A DNA stretch of 64,000 bases from Vibrio pomeroyi (GCF_024347595.1 NZ_AP025506.1:992001-1056000); one strand, 5' to 3'; shown: positions 19,463 through 29,914, numbered from the stretch's first letter. Notes: generated by a model from the letters alone, not told the origin. Numbers and translations are program-made.

Positions 19463-22400
19463 TGTTGTTATCTGATGTTTCTGTAAAGAGACCAGTAGCG
19501 GCTGTCGTATTGAGCCTGCTATTGGTTGTGTTTGGTATTGTCTCTTTCAATAAGCTCGCCGTGCGTGAGATGCCTGATATTGAAAGCCCAGTGGTTTCGA
19601 TCAGTACTCGTTACGAGGGTGCATCGGCCACCATCATTGAAAGCCAAATAACCTCCAATCTTGAAGACCAGTTATCCGGTATCAGTGGTATCGATGAGAT
19701 CGAGTCCACGACGCGTAACGGTATGTCGCGTATCACGATTACTTTCGAATTGGGTTACGACCTTAATACGGGTGTCAGTGATGTTCGTGATGCGGTAGCT
19801 CGTGCGCAACGTTCTTTGCCAGATGAAGCCGACGATCCGATTGTTTATAAGAACAACGGTAGCGGCGAAGCATCGGTTTACATCAACCTAAGTTCAACCG
19901 AGATGGACCGAACGCAGTTAACCGACTACACAGAACGTGTGTTGATTGACCGTTTCAGTCTGATCTCTGGCGTGAGCTCGGTGGATATCTCGGGTGGTTT
20001 GTACAAAGTAATGTACGTGAAGCTGAAACCTGCTCTGATGGCTGGCCGCGGTGTAACAGCGTCTGACATTACTGCAGCGCTGAACAGTGAGAATATTGAA
20101 AGCCCGGGTGGTGAAGTACGTAACGATGCGATAGTGATGTCGGTCCGTACTGCGCGTTCTTATACTGAAGCAAAAGACTTCGAATACCTCGTTGTAAAAC
20201 GTGCTTCTGATAACACGCCTATTTACTTGAAAGACGTAGCAGATGTTTACATCGGTGCAGAGAACGAAAACTCGACCTTTAAGAGTGACGGCGTTGTTAA
20301 CGTAAGTATGGGTATTGTGCCTCAATCAGATGCAAACCCACTTGAGGTGGCAGACTTAGTCCATAAAGAAGTTGAAGCGATTCAAAAATTCCTGCCTGAC
20401 GGTACGCGTTTGGCTGTCGATTATGACTCAACGGTCTTTATCGATCGTTCTATCTCAGAGGTATACAGCACACTCTTTATTACGGGTGGCTTGGTTATCC
20501 TTGTGCTCTACGTCTTTATTGGTCAAGCACGTGCAACATTGATCCCAGCGGTGACGGTTCCTGTATCTCTGATCTCGTCGTTTATCGCGGCGTACTACTT
20601 CGGTTTCTCTATCAACCTGATTACCTTGATGGCACTTATCCTGTCTATCGGTCTGGTTGTAGATGACGCCATCGTGGTAGTAGAGAATATTTTCCACCAC
20701 ATTGAACGTGGCGAATCACCACTACTTGCCGCTTATAAAGGTACCCGTGAAGTAGGCTTTGCGGTAATCGCAACGACGCTTGTATTGGTAATGGTATTCC
20801 TACCAATCTCGTTCATGGATGGCATGGTAGGCCTCCTGTTTACTGAGTTCTCAGTATTGCTGGCGATGTCGGTGATCTTCTCGTCTGTCGTGGCATTAAC
20901 GTTAACGCCAGTTCTGGGCAGTAAGATCCTAAAAGCGAATGTGAAACCTAACCGCTTCAACTTATTCATTGAGCGCGTGTTCGGCAAGCTTGAAAAAGGT
21001 TACAGAGCGGTATTGCGCCGTGCTCTAAACTGGCGTTGGGCAGCTCCAATCATCATTATTGCGTGTATGGGCGGTAGTTATGGTTTGATGCAACAAGTGC
21101 CTTCGCAACTTACTCCGCAAGAAGACCGTGGTGTTATCTTTGCGTTCGTACGTGGTGCAGATGCAACCAGTTATAACCGTATGTCTGCCAACATGGACAT
21201 CGTTGAAGAGCGCCTAATGCCGTTGCTTGGTCAAGGTTTCTTGAAATCATTCAGCATTCAATCACCAGCGTTTGGTGGTAATGCGGGTGATCAAACAGGC
21301 TTCGTTATCATGATTCTAGAAGATTGGGACGAGCGTGATGTGACCGCGCAAGAAGCCTTGAATGAAGTTCGTAAATCGTTGAATGGCATCCCTGATGTAC
21401 GTGTATTCCCGTTCATGCCGGGCTTCAAAGGTGGTTCAAGTGAGCCCGTTCAATTCGTACTGGGCGGTTCTGATTACACCGAACTTCAGAAGTGGGGCGA
21501 ACTGTTAAAGCAAGCCGCTGAAGATTCACCAATGATGGAAGGCGCGGACATCGATTACTCTGAGAAAACACCAGAGCTATTGGTAACCGTAGATAAGCAG
21601 CGTGCCGCAGAGTTAGGTGTGAGCGTTTCTGATATTTCAGATACCTTAGAAATCATGCTTGGCGGTCGCAGTGAAACCACCTTTGTTGACCGTGGTGAAG
21701 AGTACGATGTTTACCTGCGTGGTGATGAAAACAGCTTCAACAACGCCAACGATTTAAGCCAAATCTACATGCGAACTCAGTCTGGCGAATTAGTCACGCT
21801 TGATACGCTGACACACATTGAAGAAGTGGCATCATCGATTCGTTTGTCGCACTACAACAAGCAGAAGTCGGTGACCATCAAAGCGAACTTAATGGAAGGT
21901 TACACGCTGGGCGATGCGCTAGATTTCCTTGATGAGCAAGCGATTGAACAGCTGCCGGGTGATATCTCAGTAAGCTACTCAGGTGAGTCTAAAGACTTCA
22001 AAGAGAACCAATCGAGCATTTTAGTGGTATTTGCGTTAGCGATGTTGGTGGCGTACTTGGTACTTGCGGCGCAGTTTGAGAGCTTCATTAACCCGCTGGT
22101 GGTGATGTTCACCGTACCTATGGGTATCTTTGGTGGCTTCTTAGGCTTGGTGCTGATGAGTCAAGGCCTCAACGTGTACAGCCAGATCGGTATGATCATG
22201 TTGATCGGTATGGTAACCAAAAACGGTATCTTGATCGTAGAGTTTGCTAACCAACTTCGTGACCGTGGTATCGAGTTTGAAAAGGCAATCATTGATGCTT
22301 CGGCTCGACGTTTACGTCCAATCATGATGACAGCATTTACTACGCTAGCAGGCGCAATTCCATTGATTACCTCAACGGGTGCAGGCTATGAAAGCCGAGT

Positions 22401-22575
22401 GGCTGTGGGTACGGTTATCTTCTTCGGTATGGGCTTTGCGACTTTGGTTACTCTGTTCGTAATCCCTGCGATGTATCGATTGATTTCTGGTACGACACGT
22501 TCTCCGGGTCACGTAGAAGCGCTTCTAAACAAAGAGCTAAGCCATGACAACGTGGGCAGAACCAGCCACGGTTAA
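19462..22575 (+). CDS. RND multidrug efflux permease (HAE1 family)
   Basis: This inner-membrane proton-driven pump of 1037 residues has the standard 12-helix plan with two large periplasmic loops. It starts MLLSDVSVKRPVAAVVLSLL. Visible hallmarks are LSIGLVVDDAIVVVENIFHH in TM4 (proton-relay aspartates), the PAVTVPVSLISSF segment and the C-terminal GMVTKNGILIVEFANQLRD. The start codon overlaps the adaptor stop (TAATG), so the two are translationally coupled. No outer-membrane channel gene is adjacent, so a TolC-like protein encoded elsewhere is expected. Substrate cannot be told. Confidence 0.93.
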   Translation: MLLSDVSVKRPVAAVVLSLLLVVFGIVSFNKLAVREMPDIESPVVSISTRYEGASATIIESQITSNLEDQLSGISGIDEIESTTRNGMSRITITFELGYDLNTGVSDVRDAVARAQRSLPDEADDPIVYKNNGSGEASVYINLSSTEMDRTQLTDYTERVLIDRFSLISGVSSVDISGGLYKVMYVKLKPALMAGRGVTASDITAALNSENIESPGGEVRNDAIVMSVRTARSYTEAKDFEYLVVKRASDNTPIYLKDVADVYIGAENENSTFKSDGVVNVSMGIVPQSDANPLEVADLVHKEVEAIQKFLPDGTRLAVDYDSTVFIDRSISEVYSTLFITGGLVILVLYVFIGQARATLIPAVTVPVSLISSFIAAYYFGFSINLITLMALILSIGLVVDDAIVVVENIFHHIERGESPLLAAYKGTREVGFAVIATTLVLVMVFLPISFMDGMVGLLFTEFSVLLAMSVIFSSVVALTLTPVLGSKILKANVKPNRFNLFIERVFGKLEKGYRAVLRRALNWRWAAPIIIIACMGGSYGLMQQVPSQLTPQEDRGVIFAFVRGADATSYNRMSANMDIVEERLMPLLGQGFLKSFSIQSPAFGGNAGDQTGFVIMILEDWDERDVTAQEALNEVRKSLNGIPDVRVFPFMPGFKGGSSEPVQFVLGGSDYTELQKWGELLKQAAEDSPMMEGADIDYSEKTPELLVTVDKQRAAELGVSVSDISDTLEIMLGGRSETTFVDRGEEYDVYLRGDENSFNNANDLSQIYMRTQSGELVTLDTLTHIEEVASSIRLSHYNKQKSVTIKANLMEGYTLGDALDFLDEQAIEQLPGDISVSYSGESKDFKENQSSILVVFALAMLVAYLVLAAQFESFINPLVVMFTVPMGIFGGFLGLVLMSQGLNVYSQIGMIMLIGMVTKNGILIVEFANQLRDRGIEFEKAIIDASARRLRPIMMTAFTTLAGAIPLITSTGAGYESRVAVGTVIFFGMGFATLVTLFVIPAMYRLISGTTRSPGHVEALLNKELSHDNVGRTSHG

Positions 22576-22618
22576 TCTGAGTGCTTAATCACGTCGATTA
22601 GTAGCAACGCTAATCAAT

Positions 22619-22655
22619 AAAGCCCGATAACCTGTTAGTTGTCGGGCTTTTTGTT
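22619..22655 (+). terminator. Terminator after the RND operon
   Basis: AAAGCCCGATAAC pairs with GTTGTCGGGCTTT (one mismatch), followed by TTTG, about 45 bases after the permease stop. Confidence 0.85.
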
Positions 22656-22745
22656 TGCTAAATATTGATGATTGAAAGTAGGAATGCGTTCAATCGAAAA
22701 TAAAACTTCGCTCAGGATACGAATTCTTATTTGGTGTTCAATTTC

Positions 22746-22966
22746 TTAACTCTTTTTCGCTTGGCGAGCTTCAAACGCGGCCAATTGTTCAGGCGTCGCT
22801 TTCGGTTGATGGTTAACTTTCCATTCATCGTAAGTCATGCCATAAACACGTTCACGTGCATCGTCTAAATCTAAATCGACTCCCATCAATTCAGCTTCTG
22901 CTGCATACCATTTGCTAAAGCAATTTCGGCAAAAGCCAGCCAAGATCATTAGGTCGATGTTTTGCA
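22746..22966 (-). pseudogene. DUF1244 gene, C-terminal remnant
   Basis: The minus-strand frame reads NIDLMILAGFCRNCFSKWYA, then AEAELMGVDLDLDDARERVYGM to the end AAFEARQAKKS. It matches the last two thirds of the DUF1244 protein encoded whole at 30680-31009. Homology stops upstream at about 22964-22966, where island sequence starts with an in-frame stop codon close by. The missing N-terminal third lies 25.7 kb away at 48664-48772 on the same strand. A short product could start at the ATG at 22949, but it would lack the N-terminus. The gene was cut by the island. Confidence 0.9.
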
Positions 22967-23009
22967 GTCTTAATAGTTACAATCAACTAATCAAACCCTC
23001 AAAAAGTTG
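22967..23009. repeat. Left imperfect terminal inverted repeat of the island
   Basis: Reading inward it begins GTCTTAATAGTTA and continues with AACTAATCAAAC and later AAGTTG. The right end read inward (48663 to 48627) has GTCTAAATAGTTA, AACTAATCAAAC and AAGTTG in the same order, with a few small gaps. These are probably recombinase arm or core sites. Confidence 0.75.
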
Positions 23010-23016
23010 CTAGAAA

Positions 23017-23062
23017 ACTAGTATTTAAAGCTGCAAGGATTTCTTTTTGGACTAGTATTTAA
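23017..23062. repeat. Two direct copies of ACTAGTATTTAA before the recombinase gene
   Basis: ACTAGTATTTAA occurs at 23017-23028 and 23051-23062, 34 bases apart, just inside the left end and upstream of the first recombinase gene. The copies could be binding sites for the trio proteins or an operator on the recombinase promoter. Function is inference. Confidence 0.5.
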
Positions 23063-23093
23063 TATATAAAAAACAATTAAACTACCAATAGAA

Positions 23094-24533
23094 ATGACAA
23101 AAAATGAGTCCATAGTCTTAGTTGCAAAAATTTCAATACGGATGACTGTTCGTGATGCGAATGTGTTTGCCCTCCCTTTGATCTTTGTAAATGAAAATCT
23201 GCTTGTTTCCTATGCCCAATATGCATACGAAAAGAGAAACAAGTCATCTTCTTGGCATCAGAAAAGTGCTAGCTCGGTAGCGTTGTTCATTAGATATTTA
23301 ATAAATCGTCGCAAAGATTTTTCTGATCCTGTTTCTTGCTTCAAATCGTTCATTGATGATCTTGAGTTCGGTACGATCGACCCAACAACCTCAGAAGACC
23401 CAAGCAATCTATTCTGGGCGCCAAAATCTTTAAAAAATCTAAATAAAACAATAAATTATATTACTCAATTTAACGAATACAATTACAAAAGAGCAAAGGA
23501 ACTGGCAGTCGAAAAGCAAGTACCACTTAAAGCTATACTCTTAAATAAAAAACGAACTGCTAGTCTCTATGAGAAACATGTAAACCTTGCAGCCTGGCAC
23601 CATAAACACTCAAACTCATTTCTGGCTCACACAAAAACGTTAGATAAAGACCAAATCAACGCTGCGTATAACATTAAGTCCCAGTATCGAATGCAAAAGC
23701 AAACCAAACTTTACACCTTTGATAGAGAGCGAATATTCGACCTGCTATATGCTTTCGGTACACGAGTAAAAGTCGGTAGTTTTATACAGACACACAACCT
23801 GCGTGACATACTCATTACTATACTCATGCATTTTGGAGGATTACGCGTATCTGAACCGTTTCACCTTTTTGTTGAAGATATAATGGAGAATCCAAACCAC
23901 TCGGGTGAAGCGCTAGTAAAGCTATATCATCCAGATAGTCGCAGGGAAAAATTAGCAAAGATGGGATTAAGGCCAAGGACAGATAAGCATAATCCACATT
24001 CATACTACTCAGGCTGGAAAAGCCAATACATCAATGAAGTAACGACTGTTAAATGGTTTCCTGTTGAGGCGGGAAAATGGTTTTGGGAGCTTTGGGTTCT
24101 TTATATGACGCAACAGCGGGTCGAGTCATCTCAAGACCGAATTCATCCATTTGCATTTACAAGCAGAAACGGGGACCCTGCCTCTTACGGTAGTTTTCTA
24201 CAGGCACACAAACGCGCAGTAGAACGAATAGGGCTTATTGTAGCCAAAGAGAATGGCACCACCCCCCACTCACACCGCCATAGATATGGTTCTGACGTTT
24301 GGGAAGTGACAAAAGATCCCGTCATATTACAAAAAGTACTACGACATTCGAGCCCATTATCGCAATACGTCTATATACACCCATCCGATGAAACAATCAG
24401 GTCAGAGTTACATAATGGCTTTGCCGCATTGAAAGAGATTGCAAACGAACGTAATGCACTCGAACTACTTTCTGATTCAATAAAAGATACCAGTACGGAA
24501 ACCTTCTCTCGATTATCTGAATACTTAAGTTAG
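23094..24533 (+). CDS. gmtY: GMT tyrosine recombinase GmtY
   Basis: The 479-residue tyrosine recombinase has a complete catalytic set: R251 in FGGLRVSEPF, H394-x2-R397 in HSHRHRYGSD, H418 in LRHSSPLSQ and the nucleophile candidate Y427. The N-terminal half is the arm/core-binding region. It is the first gene inside the left end, 5 bases before the giant integrase gene, with which it forms one operon. The name follows the three-gene arrangement rather than a database match. It presumably performs strand exchange at the DUF1244 target together with its neighbours. Confidence 0.85.
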   Translation: MTKNESIVLVAKISIRMTVRDANVFALPLIFVNENLLVSYAQYAYEKRNKSSSWHQKSASSVALFIRYLINRRKDFSDPVSCFKSFIDDLEFGTIDPTTSEDPSNLFWAPKSLKNLNKTINYITQFNEYNYKRAKELAVEKQVPLKAILLNKKRTASLYEKHVNLAAWHHKHSNSFLAHTKTLDKDQINAAYNIKSQYRMQKQTKLYTFDRERIFDLLYAFGTRVKVGSFIQTHNLRDILITILMHFGGLRVSEPFHLFVEDIMENPNHSGEALVKLYHPDSRREKLAKMGLRPRTDKHNPHSYYSGWKSQYINEVTTVKWFPVEAGKWFWELWVLYMTQQRVESSQDRIHPFAFTSRNGDPASYGSFLQAHKRAVERIGLIVAKENGTTPHSHRHRYGSDVWEVTKDPVILQKVLRHSSPLSQYVYIHPSDETIRSELHNGFAALKEIANERNALELLSDSIKDTSTETFSRLSEYLS

Positions 24534-24538
24534 TTATT

Positions 24539-27500
24539 ATGAAGAAACATAAACTGTATACACTGTTAGAGATAAAATTATATATAACACAAGCTCTTGA
24601 ACAAGAAGGCACCAAACCTGAATCGATTGATTCTATGCCCCGTAAATATCAAACACTGCGCAAAAATGATTCTCGTATGCCTGCAAGACCAAATGCCCAT
24701 TACTCAAAAAACGGTTGGATCAGTTATCGTGATCTATTTGGTCTATCAGAAACAAAGTTCTATCCAATAGAAGAGTTGAGATCCGTGATCAAAGAAGCTC
24801 TGGAACAAGAGAACACCGAGCCAAATTCAATTGTACATTTACAAAATAAGTATCGTGCTTTGAGAGAAAAAGACGCTCGTATGCCTTCAACTCCACGTAC
24901 CTATTATGCTTTAAAAGGGTGGAAAAGTTATCGTAACTTATTTGGTCTACCGGACATAAATTTATACTCGCTCACAGAGCTGAAATCGGCGATCGCACAA
25001 GCCCTGAATCAAGAAGGCATCGATTCTAATTCAATTGGCCAAATACAAAATAAGTACCACGCCTTACGAAAAAATGATGTTTATATGCCTTCGAACCCAG
25101 ACAAGTATTACGCTAAAGAAGGGTGGAAAGGATATCGCGACCTATTTGGTCTACCGGACGCAGAACTCTACTCATTTGAAGAACTGAGGTCTGTGATTAG
25201 ACAAACGTTAAAACAAGAAGGTACCGAGCCAGATACAATTAGTAACCTCAATACCAAGTATGACACCTTACGTAAAACAAATACTCGTATACCTTCGACT
25301 CCCCACAAGTATTACGTTCACAAAGGTTGGAAAAGTTATCGCGACCTCTTTGGTCTACCGAGCATAGATTTTTACTCACTAGAAGAACTTAAATCCGCGA
25401 TAAGACAAACTCTGACACAAGAAGGCATTACGCCTGAATCAATTCGTGGATTAACAAACAAATACCAAATTCTGCGTCGAAATAACTCTCGTATGCCTGC
25501 AGTTCCGTATAGCTATTACTCGAAAAAGGGATGGAAAAGTCTTCCTGACCTCTTTGGTCTACCGGATATAGAGTTCTACCCATTCGAAGAGCTAAAGTCC
25601 ACGATTAAACAAATACTAAAACGAGAAGGTACCGAACCTGAATCAATTATCAGTACATGTCATAAATATCGCGCTCTGAGTGTAAAAGACGTTCGTATGC
25701 CTGCACATCCAAATATCTATTACGAAAAAAAGGGATGGAAAAGCTTTCCTGACCTGTTTGGGCTACCGGACGCAGAGTTTTACCAAATGAAAGTTCTAAA
25801 ATCTATTATAAGACAGACTCTTGAACAAGAAGGCACTAAACCAGAGTCGATAAGTAATTTGTACAGAAAATATCTTGTCCTACGTGAAAATGATGATCGT
25901 ATGCCCTCACACCCAAGTGAATATTACCCTAAAACAGAATGGAAAGGTTATCGGGATCTGTTTGGCCTACCAAACATAAAGTACTACTCACTTAAAGAGC
26001 TTAAATCAACAATCAAATACAGATTAAACCAAGAAGATACTGGGCTTGAATCCATTAGTGCTTTAACAGAAAAATATTCTGCCCTACGTAAAAATGATGC
26101 TCGTATGCCTTCAACTCCAGGAACCTATTACGCAAGTAAGGGATGGAAAGGCCTTTATAATTTGTTTGATCTACCTGAAAAAGATTTCTACTTATTCGAA
26201 GAGCTTCAATCTACGATTAAGCAAATGCTGAAACAAGAAAACTCTGAACCTATCTCTCTTGGACGACTACAAAAGAAGTATCACGCCTTGCGAGAAAAAG
26301 ATGTTCGCATGCCTTCAACCCCACATACCTATTACGCAAAAAAGGGGTGGACAAATTTCCGTGACCTCTTTGGTTTTGAGTACTATCCATTTGAAGAGCT
26401 TAAATTCGTAATCAAACAAAAACTAAAACAAAAAAAAGTCGAACCTGAGTCAATTAATTCTTTGAGAAATGAATATATTATCCTGCGTAAACAAGATGTC
26501 CGTATGCCCTCAACTCCACAGACCTATTACGCAGATAAAGGCTGGAAAAATTATCGTAACCTGTTTGGTTTGAGCGAATCAAGATGGTACAGCTACCATG
26601 AAGCCCAGAATGCAATTCAAGCCTATTTAAAAAAGAATGAAAACATAAACCTTAATAAAATCACTCTAACTCATCTTGTTGACCTAATAGCTGAAAACGA
26701 TCCTAAAATGCCAGATAGCCCTAATGTCGTTTATAGGGAACACTGGCTAGGATTCGAGTACTTCTGCCAACGAAAAAGCTTCTATAACTTCTTAGAAGCT
26801 CGGCAAATAGCAAAATGCAAAGGCTATACTGAAAACGAAGCGACTACGCTATCTTATGCTCGCCTACGTATCGAAGACTCAATGTTTCCTCAGTACCCTG
26901 AAAAAGCTTATTTGAGTCAGTGGCGCACTCTACAGCATTTTTTTGGTGTCAATGACGGACGTTATAACACTCTCAGTGATGCACAACGCTCAGCAGTAAA
27001 AATAGCTAACCAATTAGGAATTAAAATCACTAGTCGAACTTACCCTGAGATTGCAAAATTAGACGCGAGGTTACCTCCATCTATTGATCGGTATAAACCA
27101 TATCAAGATGAATGGAAAGGATGGAAAGAGTTTTCTGGAACCATGAAGTACGATATAGACAAAGCTCGTGCGGTTGCCGTAGAGAATAAATGGTTCAGGT
27201 ACAAAGAATATGAAAAAAACTATCGTAACGATGTTAAATTACCTGCTGAACCAGTCAAATATTATGGCCTAAGCAGCTATGAAGAGTTCGTTGAGTTTAG
27301 TTACTGGGACATCAAACATGTCAAAAAGTACTGTGAAGACAACAAAATATCTTCCATCCGAGAATACATTATACATGCAAAAAAAAATGTCTACTTGAAA
27401 GTTAGGTACCAAGCAATTGAGGGATTTACCAAAGCTAGTGAATTTCTATATAAAGCAAATCTATTTGATAACATTGAATACTTAGGATTTAAACAATGGG

Positions 27501-29914
27501 CAAAAATAGCGCGACAATTTCTAAGTAGCAATGCCAAACGTGGTTTTCAAACAAAAAGTAAACACATAAATCAATTTCTAATACATCTGATATCTAAAAA
27601 TGCACTGCCTAGTAAACCGTTCAAATTATTTATAGCAGGCAACTATATCGAACCGATAGAACCGCTGATAAAGCGATCACATAACGGAAAATACCTAGAG
27701 TCCACAATCATTGAGTTTGTAAAATTCGTGATGGAAGATTGCTGTTACGACCGCGACGAGGATACTGGTGAACTAATTTCCATTAACCCAGACTTTCACT
27801 TTCGCCATCCTTACCAAAACGTAAATGTAGAGCTCGAATCAAAAGGTAGACCGAACCAAACGATTAAACCACCTCTAGATTTTGTCTATATAGATACCGC
27901 AAAACAATTCATCATTCCTGATTTTGTTCATGATGATAAAGGCAATAAGCGACCTTGTACTTCCTTTTCGGACCTCATTAATGCACACAAACTATTCGAA
28001 TCAGATTGGTTTGAAGTAGATAAAAATACATATAAGCGTGCAATAAACGACCCTAGTTGTGCCACTAAAACTCAAGTAATCACAAAAAAAGTTGAGTTAA
28101 AAGAAGCAACACAAAAAGTTTATAAAATTTGGTCACCTGTTAGAGCTATCGCTATGTATCTATTGTTTTCATTACCACTCCGAGGCATCCAGGTTTGCTA
28201 TCTTGATAGTGGTGAAGCAGATAGTGACAAACTGATTGAGCAAGAAGATGGAAGTCTTGCATGGGTGCCGAATGACAACCTCCTTGCTGGACAACTTAAT
28301 AACAAAGGTTTCTTACACCGAGAAATTGGTGATGAAGTTGGAATGAACGTATCGACAAATAAAACCAGCACAAAAGAAGGAGGGTACACAGTACCGTGGA
28401 TGCCACTAGATGTAGCGAAGTGGGTAATTCGTCTTCGAGACTGGCAGTCAACATATAACCCTCTTAATGCACCTACATCTTGGAGTGACATCGCCACGCC
28501 TACTGAAATGCACCAAAAAGTACTAAAAAAACGTGGCGGTCAGTGTTTCTTGTTCAGAGACCCACGTGATTCTCTGAAAAGAAAAACTAACCCACCAGGC
28601 AGTCAACCATTTCTTCCTAATTCAGCATACCGCGCATTTGAGAAGTTACTATATTTAATCCAAAACGATGACATACCGCTGGCACAAATACGAACAGGCA
28701 GGAATGGAAGTCGTGATAGTGATTTCCAATCAAATTATTCACCACACTCCCTACGCGTTAGCCATGTTTCAGCCCTTTTATTTGAAGGAGATGGACTCGA
28801 CCCTGTTATTGTTCAAAAGCTCGTTGGCCACGCCAATTTAGTTATGACAATATACTACGGAGTTATAAATAGCGAGCAAATGCGTGATAAGTTAACAAGT
28901 CAATACAAAGAAATAGCTGCGAATAAACAAAAGCAATATCAAGCATCTCTACTATCACGGAACCTAGAAGAAGCCAAAGGCGAGCTTATTTATCTTAGTA
29001 ATGGCGCTGGTCAGGTAGCTTGGGAAAACTCAGCAATGCGCTTTAAAGACAGCGGAATCTGCCCAGTCGCAAATGGTCGTTGCGATGAAGGTGGGCTGCC
29101 AATCAATCCCAACGCAAAAACATTGATCTATGCTAGAGCGAAGTCCTGCTACCAATGTCGTTTTTTTGTTACAGGACCTGCTTTTCTCGGAGGACTAGTT
29201 GCCAAATTCAATGAGGTTAATGTTGCTAGAAAACGCGCGAATAGTCGTATTGAATCGCTAGAAGGTAAAAAGAAAAAAATACGATTGAAAAAGAAACAGA
29301 CCGAAGATCAACAACTGCCGACGGATAATATTAAACTTCAATTAGAACAAATCAATACATCCATAGATGCTGAACAAGTAAAGTTCTATGATATTTCAAC
29401 AGATCAAGCGGCAATTTTCGGTAAGGTTCTGAAATGCATCAGGAAGATAAATGACGCAAGCTATGAAAAAAATGATACGCAAGGCGTTGCGCTAATTCTA
29501 AACAGGACCAAGGCTGAGGTTGGTGTGTCATTAAATGAGTCAAGCGACTTCAGGATATTGGCAGAGGTGTGTGAAGATGCACAAATTTATGACAGTATCG
29601 ATGATAGTGAAGCGGTAAACCTACGTGCAAAATATCTTGATTCCATGCTTACAAACAACGGCTTTGACGCAATGTTTTTTCAACTTGATGAAGAACAATC
29701 AAGGTTCATCGGAAATCAAATGCAAAAACTATTGCTAAATCGACTAAAAGGTTGGAAGAGCGTAGAAAAACTAATCTATGGTGATATGCAACTGTTAGAC
29801 TTAATGACTGACAATGATGGCAATTTTCAAATACTCAAAGAGGAAATGTCGCTGATCATTAATGGCTCTAACATTGAGACCTATCCTATGAGCGTGCAAA
29901 AAGTCGAGAGTTAA
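24539..29914 (+). CDS. gmtZ: Giant repeat-bearing integrase GmtZ (1791 aa)
   Basis: Residues about 5-685 are ten 68-residue repeats (core: EELKS.I.Q.L.QEG, then LR..D.RMPS.P..YY..KGW, then YRDLFGLP), resembling the phage-integrase repeat unit. Four more degenerate copies follow to about residue 930. The C-terminal part holds a tyrosine-recombinase domain with R1215 (LPLRGIQ), H1403-x2-R1406 (PHSLRVSHVS), H1431 (VGHANLVM) and Y1439/Y1440. A cysteine cluster (GICPVANGRC and SCYQCRF) and a lysine-rich coiled coil come next. The usual phage integrase is about 400 residues, so this is exceptional. The repeats may read a long DNA site; that is inference. It lies between gmtY and gmtX with gaps of 5 and 2 bases. 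Confidence 0.85.
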   Translation: MKKHKLYTLLEIKLYITQALEQEGTKPESIDSMPRKYQTLRKNDSRMPARPNAHYSKNGWISYRDLFGLSETKFYPIEELRSVIKEALEQENTEPNSIVHLQNKYRALREKDARMPSTPRTYYALKGWKSYRNLFGLPDINLYSLTELKSAIAQALNQEGIDSNSIGQIQNKYHALRKNDVYMPSNPDKYYAKEGWKGYRDLFGLPDAELYSFEELRSVIRQTLKQEGTEPDTISNLNTKYDTLRKTNTRIPSTPHKYYVHKGWKSYRDLFGLPSIDFYSLEELKSAIRQTLTQEGITPESIRGLTNKYQILRRNNSRMPAVPYSYYSKKGWKSLPDLFGLPDIEFYPFEELKSTIKQILKREGTEPESIISTCHKYRALSVKDVRMPAHPNIYYEKKGWKSFPDLFGLPDAEFYQMKVLKSIIRQTLEQEGTKPESISNLYRKYLVLRENDDRMPSHPSEYYPKTEWKGYRDLFGLPNIKYYSLKELKSTIKYRLNQEDTGLESISALTEKYSALRKNDARMPSTPGTYYASKGWKGLYNLFDLPEKDFYLFEELQSTIKQMLKQENSEPISLGRLQKKYHALREKDVRMPSTPHTYYAKKGWTNFRDLFGFEYYPFEELKFVIKQKLKQKKVEPESINSLRNEYIILRKQDVRMPSTPQTYYADKGWKNYRNLFGLSESRWYSYHEAQNAIQAYLKKNENINLNKITLTHLVDLIAENDPKMPDSPNVVYREHWLGFEYFCQRKSFYNFLEARQIAKCKGYTENEATTLSYARLRIEDSMFPQYPEKAYLSQWRTLQHFFGVNDGRYNTLSDAQRSAVKIANQLGIKITSRTYPEIAKLDARLPPSIDRYKPYQDEWKGWKEFSGTMKYDIDKARAVAVENKWFRYKEYEKNYRNDVKLPAEPVKYYGLSSYEEFVEFSYWDIKHVKKYCEDNKISSIREYIIHAKKNVYLKVRYQAIEGFTKASEFLYKANLFDNIEYLGFKQWAKIARQFLSSNAKRGFQTKSKHINQFLIHLISKNALPSKPFKLFIAGNYIEPIEPLIKRSHNGKYLESTIIEFVKFVMEDCCYDRDEDTGELISINPDFHFRHPYQNVNVELESKGRPNQTIKPPLDFVYIDTAKQFIIPDFVHDDKGNKRPCTSFSDLINAHKLFESDWFEVDKNTYKRAINDPSCATKTQVITKKVELKEATQKVYKIWSPVRAIAMYLLFSLPLRGIQVCYLDSGEADSDKLIEQEDGSLAWVPNDNLLAGQLNNKGFLHREIGDEVGMNVSTNKTSTKEGGYTVPWMPLDVAKWVIRLRDWQSTYNPLNAPTSWSDIATPTEMHQKVLKKRGGQCFLFRDPRDSLKRKTNPPGSQPFLPNSAYRAFEKLLYLIQNDDIPLAQIRTGRNGSRDSDFQSNYSPHSLRVSHVSALLFEGDGLDPVIVQKLVGHANLVMTIYYGVINSEQMRDKLTSQYKEIAANKQKQYQASLLSRNLEEAKGELIYLSNGAGQVAWENSAMRFKDSGICPVANGRCDEGGLPINPNAKTLIYARAKSCYQCRFFVTGPAFLGGLVAKFNEVNVARKRANSRIESLEGKKKKIRLKKKQTEDQQLPTDNIKLQLEQINTSIDAEQVKFYDISTDQAAIFGKVLKCIRKINDASYEKNDTQGVALILNRTKAEVGVSLNESSDFRILAEVCEDAQIYDSIDDSEAVNLRAKYLDSMLTNNGFDAMFFQLDEEQSRFIGNQMQKLLLNRLKGWKSVEKLIYGDMQLLDLMTDNDGNFQILKEEMSLIINGSNIETYPMSVQKVES

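Noticed and set aside
19918-20325. 135-residue antisense frame in the RND permease gene
   Set aside because: Histidine/arginine/threonine-rich composition of a shadow frame opposite a conserved gene.
24550-26590. 204-base periodic repeats as a DNA-level satellite or CRISPR
   Set aside because: They are protein-coding repeats in one open frame of GmtZ and differ freely at third positions.
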